Part shown: positions 1 to 8,865 of the stretch, piece after piece
Numbering within the stretch: position 1 is the first letter of the stretch
How the letters are laid out: every line of letters starts with the position of its first letter
Assembly (NCBI RefSeq): GCF_000011065.1
Contig: NC_004663.1
Coordinates: 3,348,001 to 3,412,000 of the forward strand
Reading direction: 5' to 3'
Length of the DNA stretch: 64,000 nt
Source: Bacteroides thetaiotaomicron VPI-5482
GTDB taxonomy: Bacteria; Bacteroidota; Bacteroidia; Bacteroidales; Bacteroidaceae
Notes under the pieces: generated by a model
Told to the model about the DNA's origin: nothing
Database searches by the model: none
Seen by the model: only the letters and a program-made list of their open reading frames with translations
Made by a program: the position numbers and the translations under genes

Positions 1-980
1 TTCAAGATATTATCGGAAGTATCGACAATCACTCCCAGCTTCACATCACTCGGCAGGTTCTTCTGCAAACGCGGAAGCGCTTCTTCTACCTTACGGGAAA
101 TTTCTACAGAGTTGGCGCCCGACTGCTTCTGAACCACAATCATCGCACCCTGCACACCGTTATTATAGGTTTCCTGCGCACGCTCTTCCACCGTATCCAC
201 GATGCGGGCCACATCACGCAGGAAGACATTCGCTCCATTGTGCGTACCTACTACGATATCTGCCAACTGGCGGGAATCATCAAACTCCCCTTCCACACGG
301 AGGGCATACGTCTCACTACCGATATCGAAGTTACCGCCCGGAATATTCTTGTTTTCGGCTCCGATAATAGAGCTGATAGTTTCAATGCTCAGGTTATAAG
401 CTTCCAGTTTGTTAGGGTCGCAATATACCTGAATCTCACGCTGCGGCGCACCACTGATAGACACCGTTCCCACACCGGGAATACGTGCCAACGGGTTAAC
501 CACACGGTCGTCCAGTATCTTGTAAAGCGCGGCTTGGCTCTCATTGGCCTGTACCGAAAGCAATACAATCGGAATCATGTCCGTACTGAACTTGAAGATG
601 ATCGGATTCTCGACATCATCCGGCAGCTGTGAGCTTACCATGTCGAGTTTGTCACGTACATCATTCGTCAGCACGTCAATATCATTACCAAACTCAAATT
701 CCAATGTAATCAATGACATATTCTCGGAAGAACGAGAGGTAATATGTTTCAGGTTACTCACCGCATTCAAGGTATTCTCCAGCGGCCGGGTAACGTTATT
801 TTCTATATCCGAAGCACTTGCGCCAGGATATGCGGTCATTACCATGATCGTATTTGTATCGATGTCCGGATACAAGTCGATAGGTAACTTGGACAAAGAG
901 AAAAGACCAAAAATCACCACTGCCAGAAAGCAGAGGGAGGTCATAATCGGTTTCTTAACCGCACCTTCGTATAAACTCAT
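1..980 (-). CDS. RND efflux pump permease subunit (HAE1/AcrB-like), N-terminal part
   Basis: Inner-membrane proton-driven pump of a tripartite multidrug/hydrophobic-compound exporter. Only the first 326 or so residues are in the window; the gene runs off the left edge. The start MSLYEGAVKKP is typical of the family: a first membrane helix at about residues 11-29, then a periplasmic porter domain opening with LYPDIDTNTIMV and the PGAS segment that follows. The gene begins 30 bp after the adaptor gene stop, so it is the last visible gene of the TetR-OMF-adaptor-pump operon. The substrate cannot be read from the sequence. Family assignment is very secure, and the ORF is intact as far as it is seen. 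Confidence 0.95.
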   Translation of the reverse strand, partial: MSLYEGAVKKPIMTSLCFLAVVIFGLFSLSKLPIDLYPDIDTNTIMVMTAYPGASASDIENNVTRPLENTLNAVSNLKHITSRSSENMSLITLEFEFGNDIDVLTNDVRDKLDMVSSQLPDDVENPIIFKFSTDMIPIVLLSVQANESQAALYKILDDRVVNPLARIPGVGTVSISGAPQREIQVYCDPNKLEAYNLSIETISSIIGAENKNIPGGNFDIGSETYALRVEGEFDDSRQLADIVVGTHNGANVFLRDVARIVDTVEERAQETYNNGVQGAMIVVQKQSGANSVEISRKVEEALPRLQKNLPSDVKLGVIVDTSDNIL

Positions 981-1010
981 TTCTTTATAGTGATTAGTTT
1001 AATAGTGATT

Positions 1011-2027
1011 TTACTTCTCGATCTCTACTTCCGTACCGTTTATCAGACGTGCCTGTCCGGCCACTACCACCTGCGAGTTATCGGGCACACCGGATTTCAG
1101 CTCATACTCCGAGCCCATACGTCTGCCTAACTCCACTTTGTTGTAGGACACTTTGCCATCTTTATAAACGTACACATAGCGATCGCCGGAACCTGCCTGT
1201 TTCACAATAGCCAAGTCGGGTACTACGACGTTGTCCGCCGTACCGAAGTTCAAGGTAGCACGGGCAAACATTCCCGGACGTACACGCTGATCTTTGTTGT
1301 CCAACTTGATCTCGATCTGGAAAGTACGGGTAGTTGCGTCGATAGTCGGATAGATCAGGCTGATAGTTCCCTTGAACAGTTCGTCGCCATATACATCCAG
1401 CTTCACATCTACCGGTTCGCCTTTCTTCACCTTCGTGAAGTAGGTTTCAGACACATTGATCATCAGCTTGACCGGAGTGATCTGCTCTACTACCAGCACC
1501 GGACTTCCGCCACTATACATATCACCATTATCGTAATTACGGGCAGTGATTACTCCGTTGATCGGGCTCAACAGAAACGTATTCTCTACCAGATTATCAT
1601 AAGCAGTCTGCTTCACATCGAGCTGCATCTTCGCAGCATCCCACTCTGATTTGGAAGCACCGCCTACCTTATAAAGTTCGTCGATACGATTAAATTCAAT
1701 TTTCTGATTGTCCAGTTGCAGTTTCGTCTGTGTGAGGTTGGCTGCATCCATCTGCACCAGCTTCTGGCCTTTGGATACACGGTCGCCCACTTCTACCAGA
1801 ATCCGGTCGATGCGGACAGGTGACGAAGGAGCAATGTTGTTCTTTACTTCAGCTTCTACCGTCGCTGTATAATCCTGTATCTGATCTACGGGACGGGCTG
1901 TTACATCAGCCACTTTTACTCTGGGCTTCTCGTCTTCCTGTTTCACAGCAGCCTTATCTTTTCCACCCGTACATGAGCTCATTACTACTGTCAATAGCAG
2001 AGCCACTAATTGGATACCTTTTTTCAT
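1011..2027 (-). CDS. Efflux RND transporter periplasmic adaptor (HlyD/AcrA-like lipoprotein)
   Basis: Membrane-fusion protein joining the RND pump to the outer membrane channel, 338 residues. The start chosen is MKKGIQLVALLL rather than an upstream in-frame ATG at 2084, because the latter lies inside the preceding gene and only the internal start gives a lipoprotein signal peptide (VMSSC, lipidated Cys19). A biotinyl-lipoyl-like hammerhead (VRIDRILVEVGDRVSKGQKL), a short alpha-hairpin, a second lipoyl half (FLLSPINGVITARN) and beta-barrel segments follow in family order. It sits 31 bp after the outer membrane factor gene, in the same operon as the pump. Confidence 0.95.
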   Translation of the reverse strand: MKKGIQLVALLLTVVMSSCTGGKDKAAVKQEDEKPRVKVADVTARPVDQIQDYTATVEAEVKNNIAPSSPVRIDRILVEVGDRVSKGQKLVQMDAANLTQTKLQLDNQKIEFNRIDELYKVGGASKSEWDAAKMQLDVKQTAYDNLVENTFLLSPINGVITARNYDNGDMYSGGSPVLVVEQITPVKLMINVSETYFTKVKKGEPVDVKLDVYGDELFKGTISLIYPTIDATTRTFQIEIKLDNKDQRVRPGMFARATLNFGTADNVVVPDLAIVKQAGSGDRYVYVYKDGKVSYNKVELGRRMGSEYELKSGVPDNSQVVVAGQARLINGTEVEIEK

Positions 2028-2058
2028 ATTCCTTAGTTGTAATTTTAGTTGTCTATCT

Positions 2059-3405
2059 TTATTGTTTTCCCAAAACCTGATCAAGGTCAGCCTTAGCTAC
2101 CAGGTAATCGTAGATTGATTGATTGTAAGTAAGTTGTGCCTGCGTCAGTGATACCTGCGAACTGTTAAGTTCAAGCACGGTTCCCTTACCGACTTCATAA
2201 CGTTTTCCGGCAATCTGTACCGCTTTTTCAGCCTGCATCACGTTTTCTTTGTTGCTGACCACCTGCTCGGAACTGGCAGTCATATTGTTACGGTAGCTGA
2301 CTACCTGCATATTCAGTTTTCTCTCCGTATCGATACGGTTCCAGTCAAGCTGGCGCATCTGGATGCGGGCCGATTTTACCTTCGTAAAGTTGCTCGCCCT
2401 ATACAAAGGAATGCTCAGATTGAACATCAAAGACGAACTGTTGCTCCACGTATAATCAAAGAAATTGATGTTCGGATTATACAAAGACTGATATTGATAA
2501 GAGAAGCTCATCGACAAAGTAGGCATGAAGTTCGTTTTCAGCGACTTCACGTTCTTTTCGAGCAATTTCATATTCAGCTCGAACTGCTTCATCGTTGTAT
2601 TGTTCTCCAGACTCATATCTTCTTCTTTCAACTGATTGGCAAACAGCATTGATTCGTAGTTTGTCAGATTATCGTCAGTCTTAATATCCACATCAGCCGT
2701 AATGCCCATCAACACTTTCAACTGGAGTTTTGCCAGCGTCACGGCATTGGCGGCAGAAATGACATTCGGCTTGATGCTGCGCATCTGTACTTCTGCGCTG
2801 ATCTTGTCAAATTCGCTGACTGCACCTTGTTGATATTTGGCGTTCACGACATTGAAATTATCTTCTGCCAACTTATAGCTGCCTTGAAGCACTTCATAAC
2901 TATCTTGTGCAAGCATCAGCTGATAATAAGCCTTGGTTACCTGATTGATCAAATCCAGTTCGGAAGCACGCGACTTCTCCACTGCCAGTTCGATATCCGT
3001 CTTTGTCATTGACATGGCCCGGTAGACTGCCGGTGCAAACAAAGGCAGGTTAATGCTCAGTCCGGCATTGGCGGTATTCGTACCATCCTGCCCCATCTTG
3101 AACGACATATCGTTCAGTTTCATTTCAGCCGCTTTGATCGTGTGATCCAATGATCCGTTTAGGCTTGCTTCGGGTAACAGGCTCTGCCATGCTTCCTTAC
3201 TTGCAACTTTCTTTAAGGCAATTTCTTCTGCCGCCACCTTTATCGTAGGATTCTCATCCAACGCTATTTCCAGGGCTTTGTCCAACGTCAATGTCAGCGT
3301 ATTCTGCGTTGTCTGCTCCGTCTGAGCCTTTGCAAAGCCAAACGCACAGAGAGCCATTGCCGTCAGAAGCATTTTCTTGCCTGTCAATCTTTTCAATCTG
3401 TTCAT
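2059..3405 (-). CDS. TolC-family outer membrane efflux protein
   Basis: Outer membrane channel of the tripartite exporter, 448 residues, the usual length. It has a signal peptide of about 27 residues ending AKA before QTEQ, then two long repeated coiled-coil halves rich in Ala, Leu, Gln and Asn (for example LALDKALEIALDENPTIKVA-like opening and the ALEKA/SQVSLTQAQLTYNQS type segment near the C-terminus). It lacks an obvious lipobox. It lies between the regulator gene (49 bp upstream) and the adaptor gene (31 bp downstream), so all three and the pump are probably one transcript. Confidence 0.94.
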   Translation of the reverse strand: MNRLKRLTGKKMLLTAMALCAFGFAKAQTEQTTQNTLTLTLDKALEIALDENPTIKVAAEEIALKKVASKEAWQSLLPEASLNGSLDHTIKAAEMKLNDMSFKMGQDGTNTANAGLSINLPLFAPAVYRAMSMTKTDIELAVEKSRASELDLINQVTKAYYQLMLAQDSYEVLQGSYKLAEDNFNVVNAKYQQGAVSEFDKISAEVQMRSIKPNVISAANAVTLAKLQLKVLMGITADVDIKTDDNLTNYESMLFANQLKEEDMSLENNTTMKQFELNMKLLEKNVKSLKTNFMPTLSMSFSYQYQSLYNPNINFFDYTWSNSSSLMFNLSIPLYRASNFTKVKSARIQMRQLDWNRIDTERKLNMQVVSYRNNMTASSEQVVSNKENVMQAEKAVQIAGKRYEVGKGTVLELNSSQVSLTQAQLTYNQSIYDYLVAKADLDQVLGKQ

Positions 3406-3454
3406 AAACTCGTTTCTATTTGATCCTTAATTGTTTGTCATCCGAACCTAGCTC

Positions 3455-4108
3455 CTATTGTTGCTCGACCCGGTTTTTACGATATTCTGATATAAATTCC
3501 TCTAAAACTTTGGCTCCTTTTTCCGTGGAAATGCCACGTATATAGGTAAACATGATGGATTCATATACTTCTATAAAAGGATATTCGTTGCAAATGTCCG
3601 TATTCAGCAGCACATCAAACTGCTCGCGCACCAACAGATTGACTATCTCAAAGTTGACATCCGCCCGAAAGATACCTTGCTCTACCCCCGACTTAAAGAA
3701 AGACATCGTCTTCTCCGAGTCACTTTCACTACGGTCTTTCATCATCGCATATACCTTCGGATATTTCTTTATATCCTCGAAGAAGCGCTTGTTGGTCTGA
3801 TGAAAGATCTCGATGCTTTTCTGAAAGACAGCAAGTATCACCTCCAGCACATTGTTGGATTGCTCGTATATCTCCTGCAAGTATTTGTCTCTTTCAGCTT
3901 GCTTTTGCAGAATACACTCTTTCAATAATGATTCCTTATCTGCAAAAACCTCATAGAGCGTACGTTTGGAAATGCCCAATGCTGCCGCAATGTCATCCAT
4001 CGTAATACACTTGATACCTTTCAAAGTAAAAGCTTCTGTCGCGGTCATTATAATCCGTTCTCTCAGCTCCGCCTTTTGGGACGCGTCTCTTCCATGCTCC
4101 ATCATCAC
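3455..4108 (-). CDS. TetR/AcrR-family transcriptional regulator
   Basis: One-component DNA-binding regulator of 217 residues, probably the local repressor of the efflux operon it heads. The N-terminal helix-turn-helix is clear (TATEAFTLKGIKCITMDDIA, then ALGISKRTLYEVFADKESLL, residues about 20-60). The C-terminal ligand-binding half is divergent, as usual for the family. An ATG two codons inside (4102) is an equally good start. A Bacteroides-type promoter lies just upstream and would drive the whole operon, so autoregulation is likely. The inducer is unknown. Confidence 0.92.
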   Translation of the reverse strand: MMMEHGRDASQKAELRERIIMTATEAFTLKGIKCITMDDIAAALGISKRTLYEVFADKESLLKECILQKQAERDKYLQEIYEQSNNVLEVILAVFQKSIEIFHQTNKRFFEDIKKYPKVYAMMKDRSESDSEKTMSFFKSGVEQGIFRADVNFEIVNLLVREQFDVLLNTDICNEYPFIEVYESIMFTYIRGISTEKGAKVLEEFISEYRKNRVEQQ

Positions 4109-4170
4109 TCTTTTTAGATTTTGTTAGACTCAGTTTTCTATAAATTCACCATTTAAAGCGAAAAACGGAA

Positions 4171-4200
4171 CAAAGATATATAGAAAACTCAATTAACAAA
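4171..4200 (-). promoter_or_regulatory. Bacteroides-type promoter of the TetR/RND efflux operon
   Basis: On the minus strand a -33 TTTG (4197-4200) is followed after 18 bp by the -7 element TATCTTTG (4171-4178), matching the Bacteroides consensus TTTG / TAnnTTTG. The predicted transcription start is about 55 nt before the regulator ATG at 4108. No obvious palindromic TetR operator was recognised over it. Confidence 0.65.
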
Positions 4201-4248
4201 TCAAGTTTCCTTTTATTTATAGCCCATTTGATAAATATTATCATTCAT

Positions 4249-4315
4249 TAGAGGTATATGAAAACAAGTGTTAAGAGGAAATATAGAGCAAAAGTAAGGA
4301 ATAGAGGTATATGAA
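4249..4315. repeat. 14-bp direct repeat in the efflux/hut intergenic region
   Basis: TAGAGGTATATGAA occurs twice, at 4249-4262 and 4302-4315, 53 bp apart. It is in the 328-bp non-coding stretch between the TetR gene and hutH. It could be a pair of protein-binding sites or chance; nothing else in this stretch resembles a gene. Confidence 0.5.
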
Positions 4316-4355
4316 GTAAAGTTTTATCGCTGTAAGAGGGAGAATAATCGGCAAA

Positions 4356-4396
4356 TGCCGGATAAATACCGATAAGAATCGATCGTTTATCCGGCA
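4356..4396 (-). terminator. Hairpin downstream of hutH, candidate terminator of the hut operon
   Basis: A perfect 11-bp inverted repeat, TGCCGGATAAA (4356-4366) against TTTATCCGGCA (4386-4396) with a 19-nt loop, lies 40 bp after the hutH stop on the minus strand. Only a short T-rich tract follows, so it is a weak intrinsic terminator or an RNA 3' end stabiliser. Confidence 0.5.
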
Positions 4397-4436
4397 ATAA
4401 CAGTCACCATTATTAACGAAAAGCGAAAAAGGAGGT

Positions 4437-5936
4437 TTAGTACTCTAACTTAGTCCTTTTTAAAAAAGCGACTGTTTTATGTATTTCTTTATACATCACG
4501 ATGTCATCTTTCACAAAAGGCACTTCTTTCCGGTAGGCATGCAGGAAACTCTCCAGCAGCGGAGACGTTTTCAGCGGACGGCGGAAATCGATGCCCTGCG
4601 CAGCATTCATCAGTTCGATGGCAAGGATATGTTCAAGGTTGTCCATCACTTTATAAAGTTTGGTTGCGGCATTGGCCCCCATACTTACGTGGTCTTCCTG
4701 CCCGTTGGACGAAACGATGGAATCGCTCGATGCGGCATAACAGTACATTTTGTTCTGGCTGACCATAGACGCAGCAGCATATTGGGGAATCATAAAACCG
4801 GAATTCAGTCCCGGATTGGCTACCAAAAACTCCGGAAGTTCGCGAAGTCCCATAATCAATTGAGAGACACGGCGTTCGGAAATGTTTCCCAGTTCTGCCA
4901 AGGCAATGGCTAGAAAGTCATAGGAGATAGCCAACGGCTGACCGTGGAAATTTCCACCGGAAATGATTCTGTCTTCGTCAGGGAAGATCGTTGGATTGTC
5001 CGTGACGGAATTGATTTCGGTCAGCAGTACGGAGGAAACATAGCGGATAGCGTCTTTCGTAGCACCATGCACTTGCGGAATGCAACGGAAAGAGTAAGGA
5101 TCCTGTACGTGCGCCTTGGGACGTTCGATCAGTTCGCTGCCTGCCAGCAGTTTACGGAAAGCCTCTCCCGTCTCGATCTGTCCGGGATGAGGGCGTATCT
5201 GCTGGATGCAATCCATAAACGGGTCGATGCGTCCGTCGAAGGCTTCGAGAGAAAGGGCGGCTATCAGGTCGGCTTTCTTGGAGAGGCGGAAGGCTTTGAG
5301 AATGGCAAATACACCGTTGGCACTCATGAACTGGGTACCGTTGAGCAGTGCAAGCCCTTCCTTGCTCATGAGCCGGACGGGTTCCCAGCCAAATTCGTCG
5401 AGCACGCTGATGGCTTCGCATTTCTTTCCTTTATAGTTGACGTCGCCCACACCGATCAAAGGAAGGAACAGATTGGCTAATGGGGCGAGATCGCCGGAAG
5501 CTCCCAAAGAACCGCGATCATAGACGATGGGCAGTACGTCGTTATTGAAAAAGTCGAGGATACGCTGCACAGTGATTAGTTGCACGCCGCTATGTCCCAA
5601 CGAGAGGGCGTGGGCTTTGAGCAACATCATCAGTTTGATGATGACAGGACGGATTTCTTCGCCTACACTGCAGGCATGGCTCTTTATCAGGTTTTCCTGC
5701 AAGGTTCCCAATTCGCCGGGAGATATATTTTTAGTGCATAACGAGCCGAAGCCGGTGGTGATGCCATAAAGAGGTTCTTCGGAAGAAGCTATTTTATGGT
5801 CGAGATAATCACGGCATTTCTGAATGCGGAGCTTGGCTTCGGGAGCCAGTTCCAGCTTCAGATTCTCGTTGATGATCCGTTCGATGATTTCGAAGGTCAG
5901 TTCTCCGGAACCTATTTGATACACATTCTTGCTCAT
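4437..5936 (-). CDS. hutH: Histidine ammonia-lyase
   Basis: Converts L-histidine to trans-urocanate and ammonia, the first step of histidine degradation in the cytoplasm. It has 499 residues from MSKNVYQIG, close to the usual 500-510. The Ala-Ser-Gly triad that cyclises to the MIO electrophile is present in GSLGASGDLAPL (ASG at residues 146-148), with the family segments YGITTGFG near residue 60 and SSDSIVSSNGQEDHVSMG in the C-terminal half. The start is set by an ATGA overlap with the stop of the cyclodeaminase gene (5933-5936), implying translational coupling; an upstream in-frame ATG at 5987 would overlap by 55 bp and is rejected. Last gene of the hut operon although it encodes the first enzyme. 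Confidence 0.98.
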   Translation of the reverse strand: MSKNVYQIGSGELTFEIIERIINENLKLELAPEAKLRIQKCRDYLDHKIASSEEPLYGITTGFGSLCTKNISPGELGTLQENLIKSHACSVGEEIRPVIIKLMMLLKAHALSLGHSGVQLITVQRILDFFNNDVLPIVYDRGSLGASGDLAPLANLFLPLIGVGDVNYKGKKCEAISVLDEFGWEPVRLMSKEGLALLNGTQFMSANGVFAILKAFRLSKKADLIAALSLEAFDGRIDPFMDCIQQIRPHPGQIETGEAFRKLLAGSELIERPKAHVQDPYSFRCIPQVHGATKDAIRYVSSVLLTEINSVTDNPTIFPDEDRIISGGNFHGQPLAISYDFLAIALAELGNISERRVSQLIMGLRELPEFLVANPGLNSGFMIPQYAAASMVSQNKMYCYAASSDSIVSSNGQEDHVSMGANAATKLYKVMDNLEHILAIELMNAAQGIDFRRPLKTSPLLESFLHAYRKEVPFVKDDIVMYKEIHKTVAFLKRTKLEY

Positions 5937-6562
5937 ACGCGTAAGTCTTGGTTGACGGCATCCAGTAATTCTTTCTCTTTCCGGCAAGCGGTTTGCTCTA
6001 TCCGGTCCGCTTCGGCTTGCAATTCTTGGACAAATTCTTTGTCTTTAAGTACCCCCAGATTAATGCGGACATTCAGCAATGCCCCCAATACGGCGGATCG
6101 TGCTGCCATCATGGCTACACAGGCGTCTGTAATAGCGTTCCGGTTTCCCAGACGGGCGATGTCTGCTATGACGGGCATCACTTCAAGTGCTTTTCGGGCA
6201 ACTTCCATCGGAATGAGGGCGGCATGCCTGGTGGCTTCCTGAATGGCAGCGCTACGGACAGCTTTTTCTTCATCGGTAGCTTTGGGAAGTTTAAAACAGG
6301 CAAAAACTTCATCATAGGCTTCGGAGTCTTTATCAATCAAGGCGATGAATTCTTTTTGGAATCGGGTGGTAAGCGTCTGTGCGTGCTGCATTACTTCTTC
6401 GCTGGCTTCATATCCTTTCTTGCCGATGGTGAGTCCTGTCACCATCGTGGCCAAAGCGGAAGCCAGCGCTCCACCTAAAGCGGCAATACTGCCACCGCCG
6501 GGTACCGGATCATTGCCGGCTACCTTATCTAAGAAATCTTTTACGGTTAAATCTGCTAACAT
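5933..6562 (-). CDS. Formiminotetrahydrofolate cyclodeaminase (FTCD C-terminal domain family)
   Basis: Stand-alone 209-residue cyclodeaminase that turns 5-formimino-tetrahydrofolate into 5,10-methenyl-tetrahydrofolate plus ammonia, returning the one-carbon unit made in histidine breakdown to the folate pool. The glycine-rich N-terminus (FLDKVAGNDPVPGGGSIAAL) and the LGNRNAITDA segment are characteristic of the family, which also includes the clostridial FchA cyclohydrolase. In mammals this domain is fused to the formiminotransferase; here the two are separate genes of one operon. It overlaps hutH by 4 nt and starts 21 bp after hutI. Confidence 0.93.
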   Translation of the reverse strand: MLADLTVKDFLDKVAGNDPVPGGGSIAALGGALASALATMVTGLTIGKKGYEASEEVMQHAQTLTTRFQKEFIALIDKDSEAYDEVFACFKLPKATDEEKAVRSAAIQEATRHAALIPMEVARKALEVMPVIADIARLGNRNAITDACVAMMAARSAVLGALLNVRINLGVLKDKEFVQELQAEADRIEQTACRKEKELLDAVNQDLRV

Positions 6563-6583
6563 GGTATTTTATGCTTTTAGTTA

Positions 6584-7837
6584 TCAATTGACGGGGTATA
6601 GCATACCGCCTTTAATAGTCATGATGACACAGTTCATGCCTACGTAGTATGGCAGAATGTGATAATTGTCCGAATTCAGTATGACAAAGTCACCTTGCTT
6701 GCCTACTTCGATGCTTCCGATCCGGTCTGCCCGATGAAGGGCAGCAGCTCCGTTCAGTGTAAGGGCAGTGATGGTTTCTTCGATGCTAAGTTTCATGTAA
6801 ATACACGCCAAAGCAATGGTCAACGGGATGGAACCGGAGAAACAGCTTCCCGGATTCAAGTCTGTGGCAAGTGCCACGGCACAGCCGGCATCAATCATTT
6901 CACGACCGCGTGCATAAGGTTCTTTCAGTGCGAAAGCCGTCAGAGGCAGCAGGGTAGCTACTACTCCTGCGTCGGCCATTGCACGGATTCCGGCATCGGA
7001 AGCCTGAAGCAGATGATCGGCAGACAAAGCGCCCAGTTCGGCAGCCAGCTCAGCGCCACCAAAGGAAACGATTTCATCGGCATGGAGCTTTAACAGGAAG
7101 CCTTGTTCTTTGGCTGCCTGAAGGAGGCGGCGGGACTGTTCGACAGAGAAAACTCCTTGTTCGCAAAAGACATCACAACATTCGGCAAGTTCGTTCTCGC
7201 GGATAACGGGGAGCATTTCACGAATCAGAAAGTCGATGTATTCGTCTCCTCTTCCTTTATACTCTTCGGGAAGGGCGTGGGCTCCTAAGAAAGTGGATAC
7301 AATGTCGATACGTTTGTGCTCGTCATTGTTCAGGCTGCGCATTATTTTCAGTTGCAGCAGCTCTGTTTCCCGATCGAGTCCATAACCGCTTTTACCTTCT
7401 ACCGTGGTGACTCCCATAGCACTCATCTTCTTCAGAAAGCCTTCGGCTGCCGAGCGAAGTTTCAGGAAATTCATTTGCCGGGTAGCTTTTACGGTACTGG
7501 CTATCCCTCCGCCACGTTCCATGATGGACATATAGCTTTCGCCTTTCAGCCGCCATGAAAATTCTTCGGAACGTTCTCCGCCAAAAACAAAATGGGTATG
7601 CGAATCGACAAAGCCCGGAAGCAGGCAATGTCCCCGGGCGTTGTAATGCCAGTAATGCTGGTAGTAGCCGTCACGATCTTCGCCACGACTCTCGCCGACG
7701 TAAGTGATGATGCCTTTGGTCACTTCTACCGTTCCGTTTTCTATGATACGGAGTTGTCCCATTTCCGCACCTTTACGGGCGGAGGTTCCTGTCGGAGTGA
7801 CAATACGGGCATTGAATATAATCAGGTTTTCACTCAT
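6584..7837 (-). CDS. hutI: Imidazolonepropionase
   Basis: Amidohydrolase opening the imidazolone ring to give N-formimino-L-glutamate, the third step of the pathway. It has 417 residues, normal for HutI. The metal-binding HxH of the amidohydrolase barrel is in GFVDSHTHFVFGG (His80, His82), followed by the substrate-gating EGKSGYGLD segment, the later metal ligand context LKLHADEI and the catalytic Asp region ALATDLNPGS. A 97-bp gap separates it from ftcD upstream, and the cyclodeaminase follows at 21 bp. Confidence 0.97.
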   Translation of the reverse strand: MSENLIIFNARIVTPTGTSARKGAEMGQLRIIENGTVEVTKGIITYVGESRGEDRDGYYQHYWHYNARGHCLLPGFVDSHTHFVFGGERSEEFSWRLKGESYMSIMERGGGIASTVKATRQMNFLKLRSAAEGFLKKMSAMGVTTVEGKSGYGLDRETELLQLKIMRSLNNDEHKRIDIVSTFLGAHALPEEYKGRGDEYIDFLIREMLPVIRENELAECCDVFCEQGVFSVEQSRRLLQAAKEQGFLLKLHADEIVSFGGAELAAELGALSADHLLQASDAGIRAMADAGVVATLLPLTAFALKEPYARGREMIDAGCAVALATDLNPGSCFSGSIPLTIALACIYMKLSIEETITALTLNGAAALHRADRIGSIEVGKQGDFVILNSDNYHILPYYVGMNCVIMTIKGGMLYPVN

Positions 7838-7934
7838 TGATCTTTTATTATTCGGTTCTTATTAGTTCAATCATAATTCGATATAAGTTTCCGCAGCTTT
7901 ATATCGGACGCACATTATTTTAATACTCCGGGTG

Positions 7935-8837
7935 CTATTCCATGATACGCGCTTCCAACACCTGCTGCATGGAGAAATTCTCCAGTCCTAAATAATAGGA
8001 GGCCGTATCTATCAGCGCTTCCATCGGCACCAGACCAATGATCTCACTTCCAACAATCGCCACTCCATAGCGGCGGGCCTCAATACGCACCAATTCGAAA
8101 GCACGGTAAAGGGCGGTGCGGGTGTAATCGGTCATATTAATGGATACTTGGGTGATATTCCGTTCTTTCAGTTCCACCCCCATTGCTTTGACGTAGCGGA
8201 GACCGCCGTTGATATGCCGGATATTCTTTGCTATCTTCGTGGCTATTTCAAGATTATTGGTACTCAGATTGATGTTATAAGCGACTAGCGGCATTCGGGC
8301 ACCGATAGCTACCGTTCCGGCAGTGGGATGACGCTCGGCAGGACCGAAGTCGGGCTGCCATTCGGGAAGTCTGATTTTCTCCGCCATTCCTTCAAATTCT
8401 CCCTTACGGACGGAGGCCAGATTTTCCCGATGCGGAGCTGTGGCGGACTTTTCATACAGAAAGACTGGGAGATTATATAGTTCCGCCACCCGGGAAGCCA
8501 CTTCTTTCGACAGGGCGACGGCTTCTTCCATCGTCGTATTCTTGATCGGAATGAAAGGAACCACATCCACCGCTCCCATGCGGGGATGCTGTCCGCTATG
8601 ATGATTAAGGTCTATCAGACGGACAGCAATGCCGATAGCTTCAATGACTGCATCGCGCAAGGCTTCCGGTTCGCCAACCAAAGTGACTACCAGACGGTTA
8701 TGATCTTCATCATTGCTATAATCGAGCAGCTTCACGCCGGATTTGCCACGAAAAGGGGCTACTATCTTGTCTATTTTCTCCAAATCACGTCCCTCGCTAA
8801 AGTTGGGGACACATTCGATGATCTTACTCCAATTCAT
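7935..8837 (-). CDS. ftcD: Glutamate formimidoyltransferase
   Basis: Transfers the formimino group from N-formimino-L-glutamate to tetrahydrofolate, releasing glutamate. It is the 300-residue formiminotransferase half only (N- and C-subdomains), matching the N-terminal half of animal FTCD. The opening IIECVPNFSEGRD, the histidine segment DEDHNRLVVTLVG (residues about 43-55) and the substrate-loop HPRMGAVDVVPF are highly characteristic. Because this route is present, the organism uses the folate-dependent branch and not HutF/HutG. It begins 28 bp after hutU. Confidence 0.97.
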   Translation of the reverse strand: MNWSKIIECVPNFSEGRDLEKIDKIVAPFRGKSGVKLLDYSNDEDHNRLVVTLVGEPEALRDAVIEAIGIAVRLIDLNHHSGQHPRMGAVDVVPFIPIKNTTMEEAVALSKEVASRVAELYNLPVFLYEKSATAPHRENLASVRKGEFEGMAEKIRLPEWQPDFGPAERHPTAGTVAIGARMPLVAYNINLSTNNLEIATKIAKNIRHINGGLRYVKAMGVELKERNITQVSINMTDYTRTALYRAFELVRIEARRYGVAIVGSEIIGLVPMEALIDTASYYLGLENFSMQQVLEARIME

Positions 8838-8865
8838 ATTTATTTCTCTATTTCGTTACTTTCTA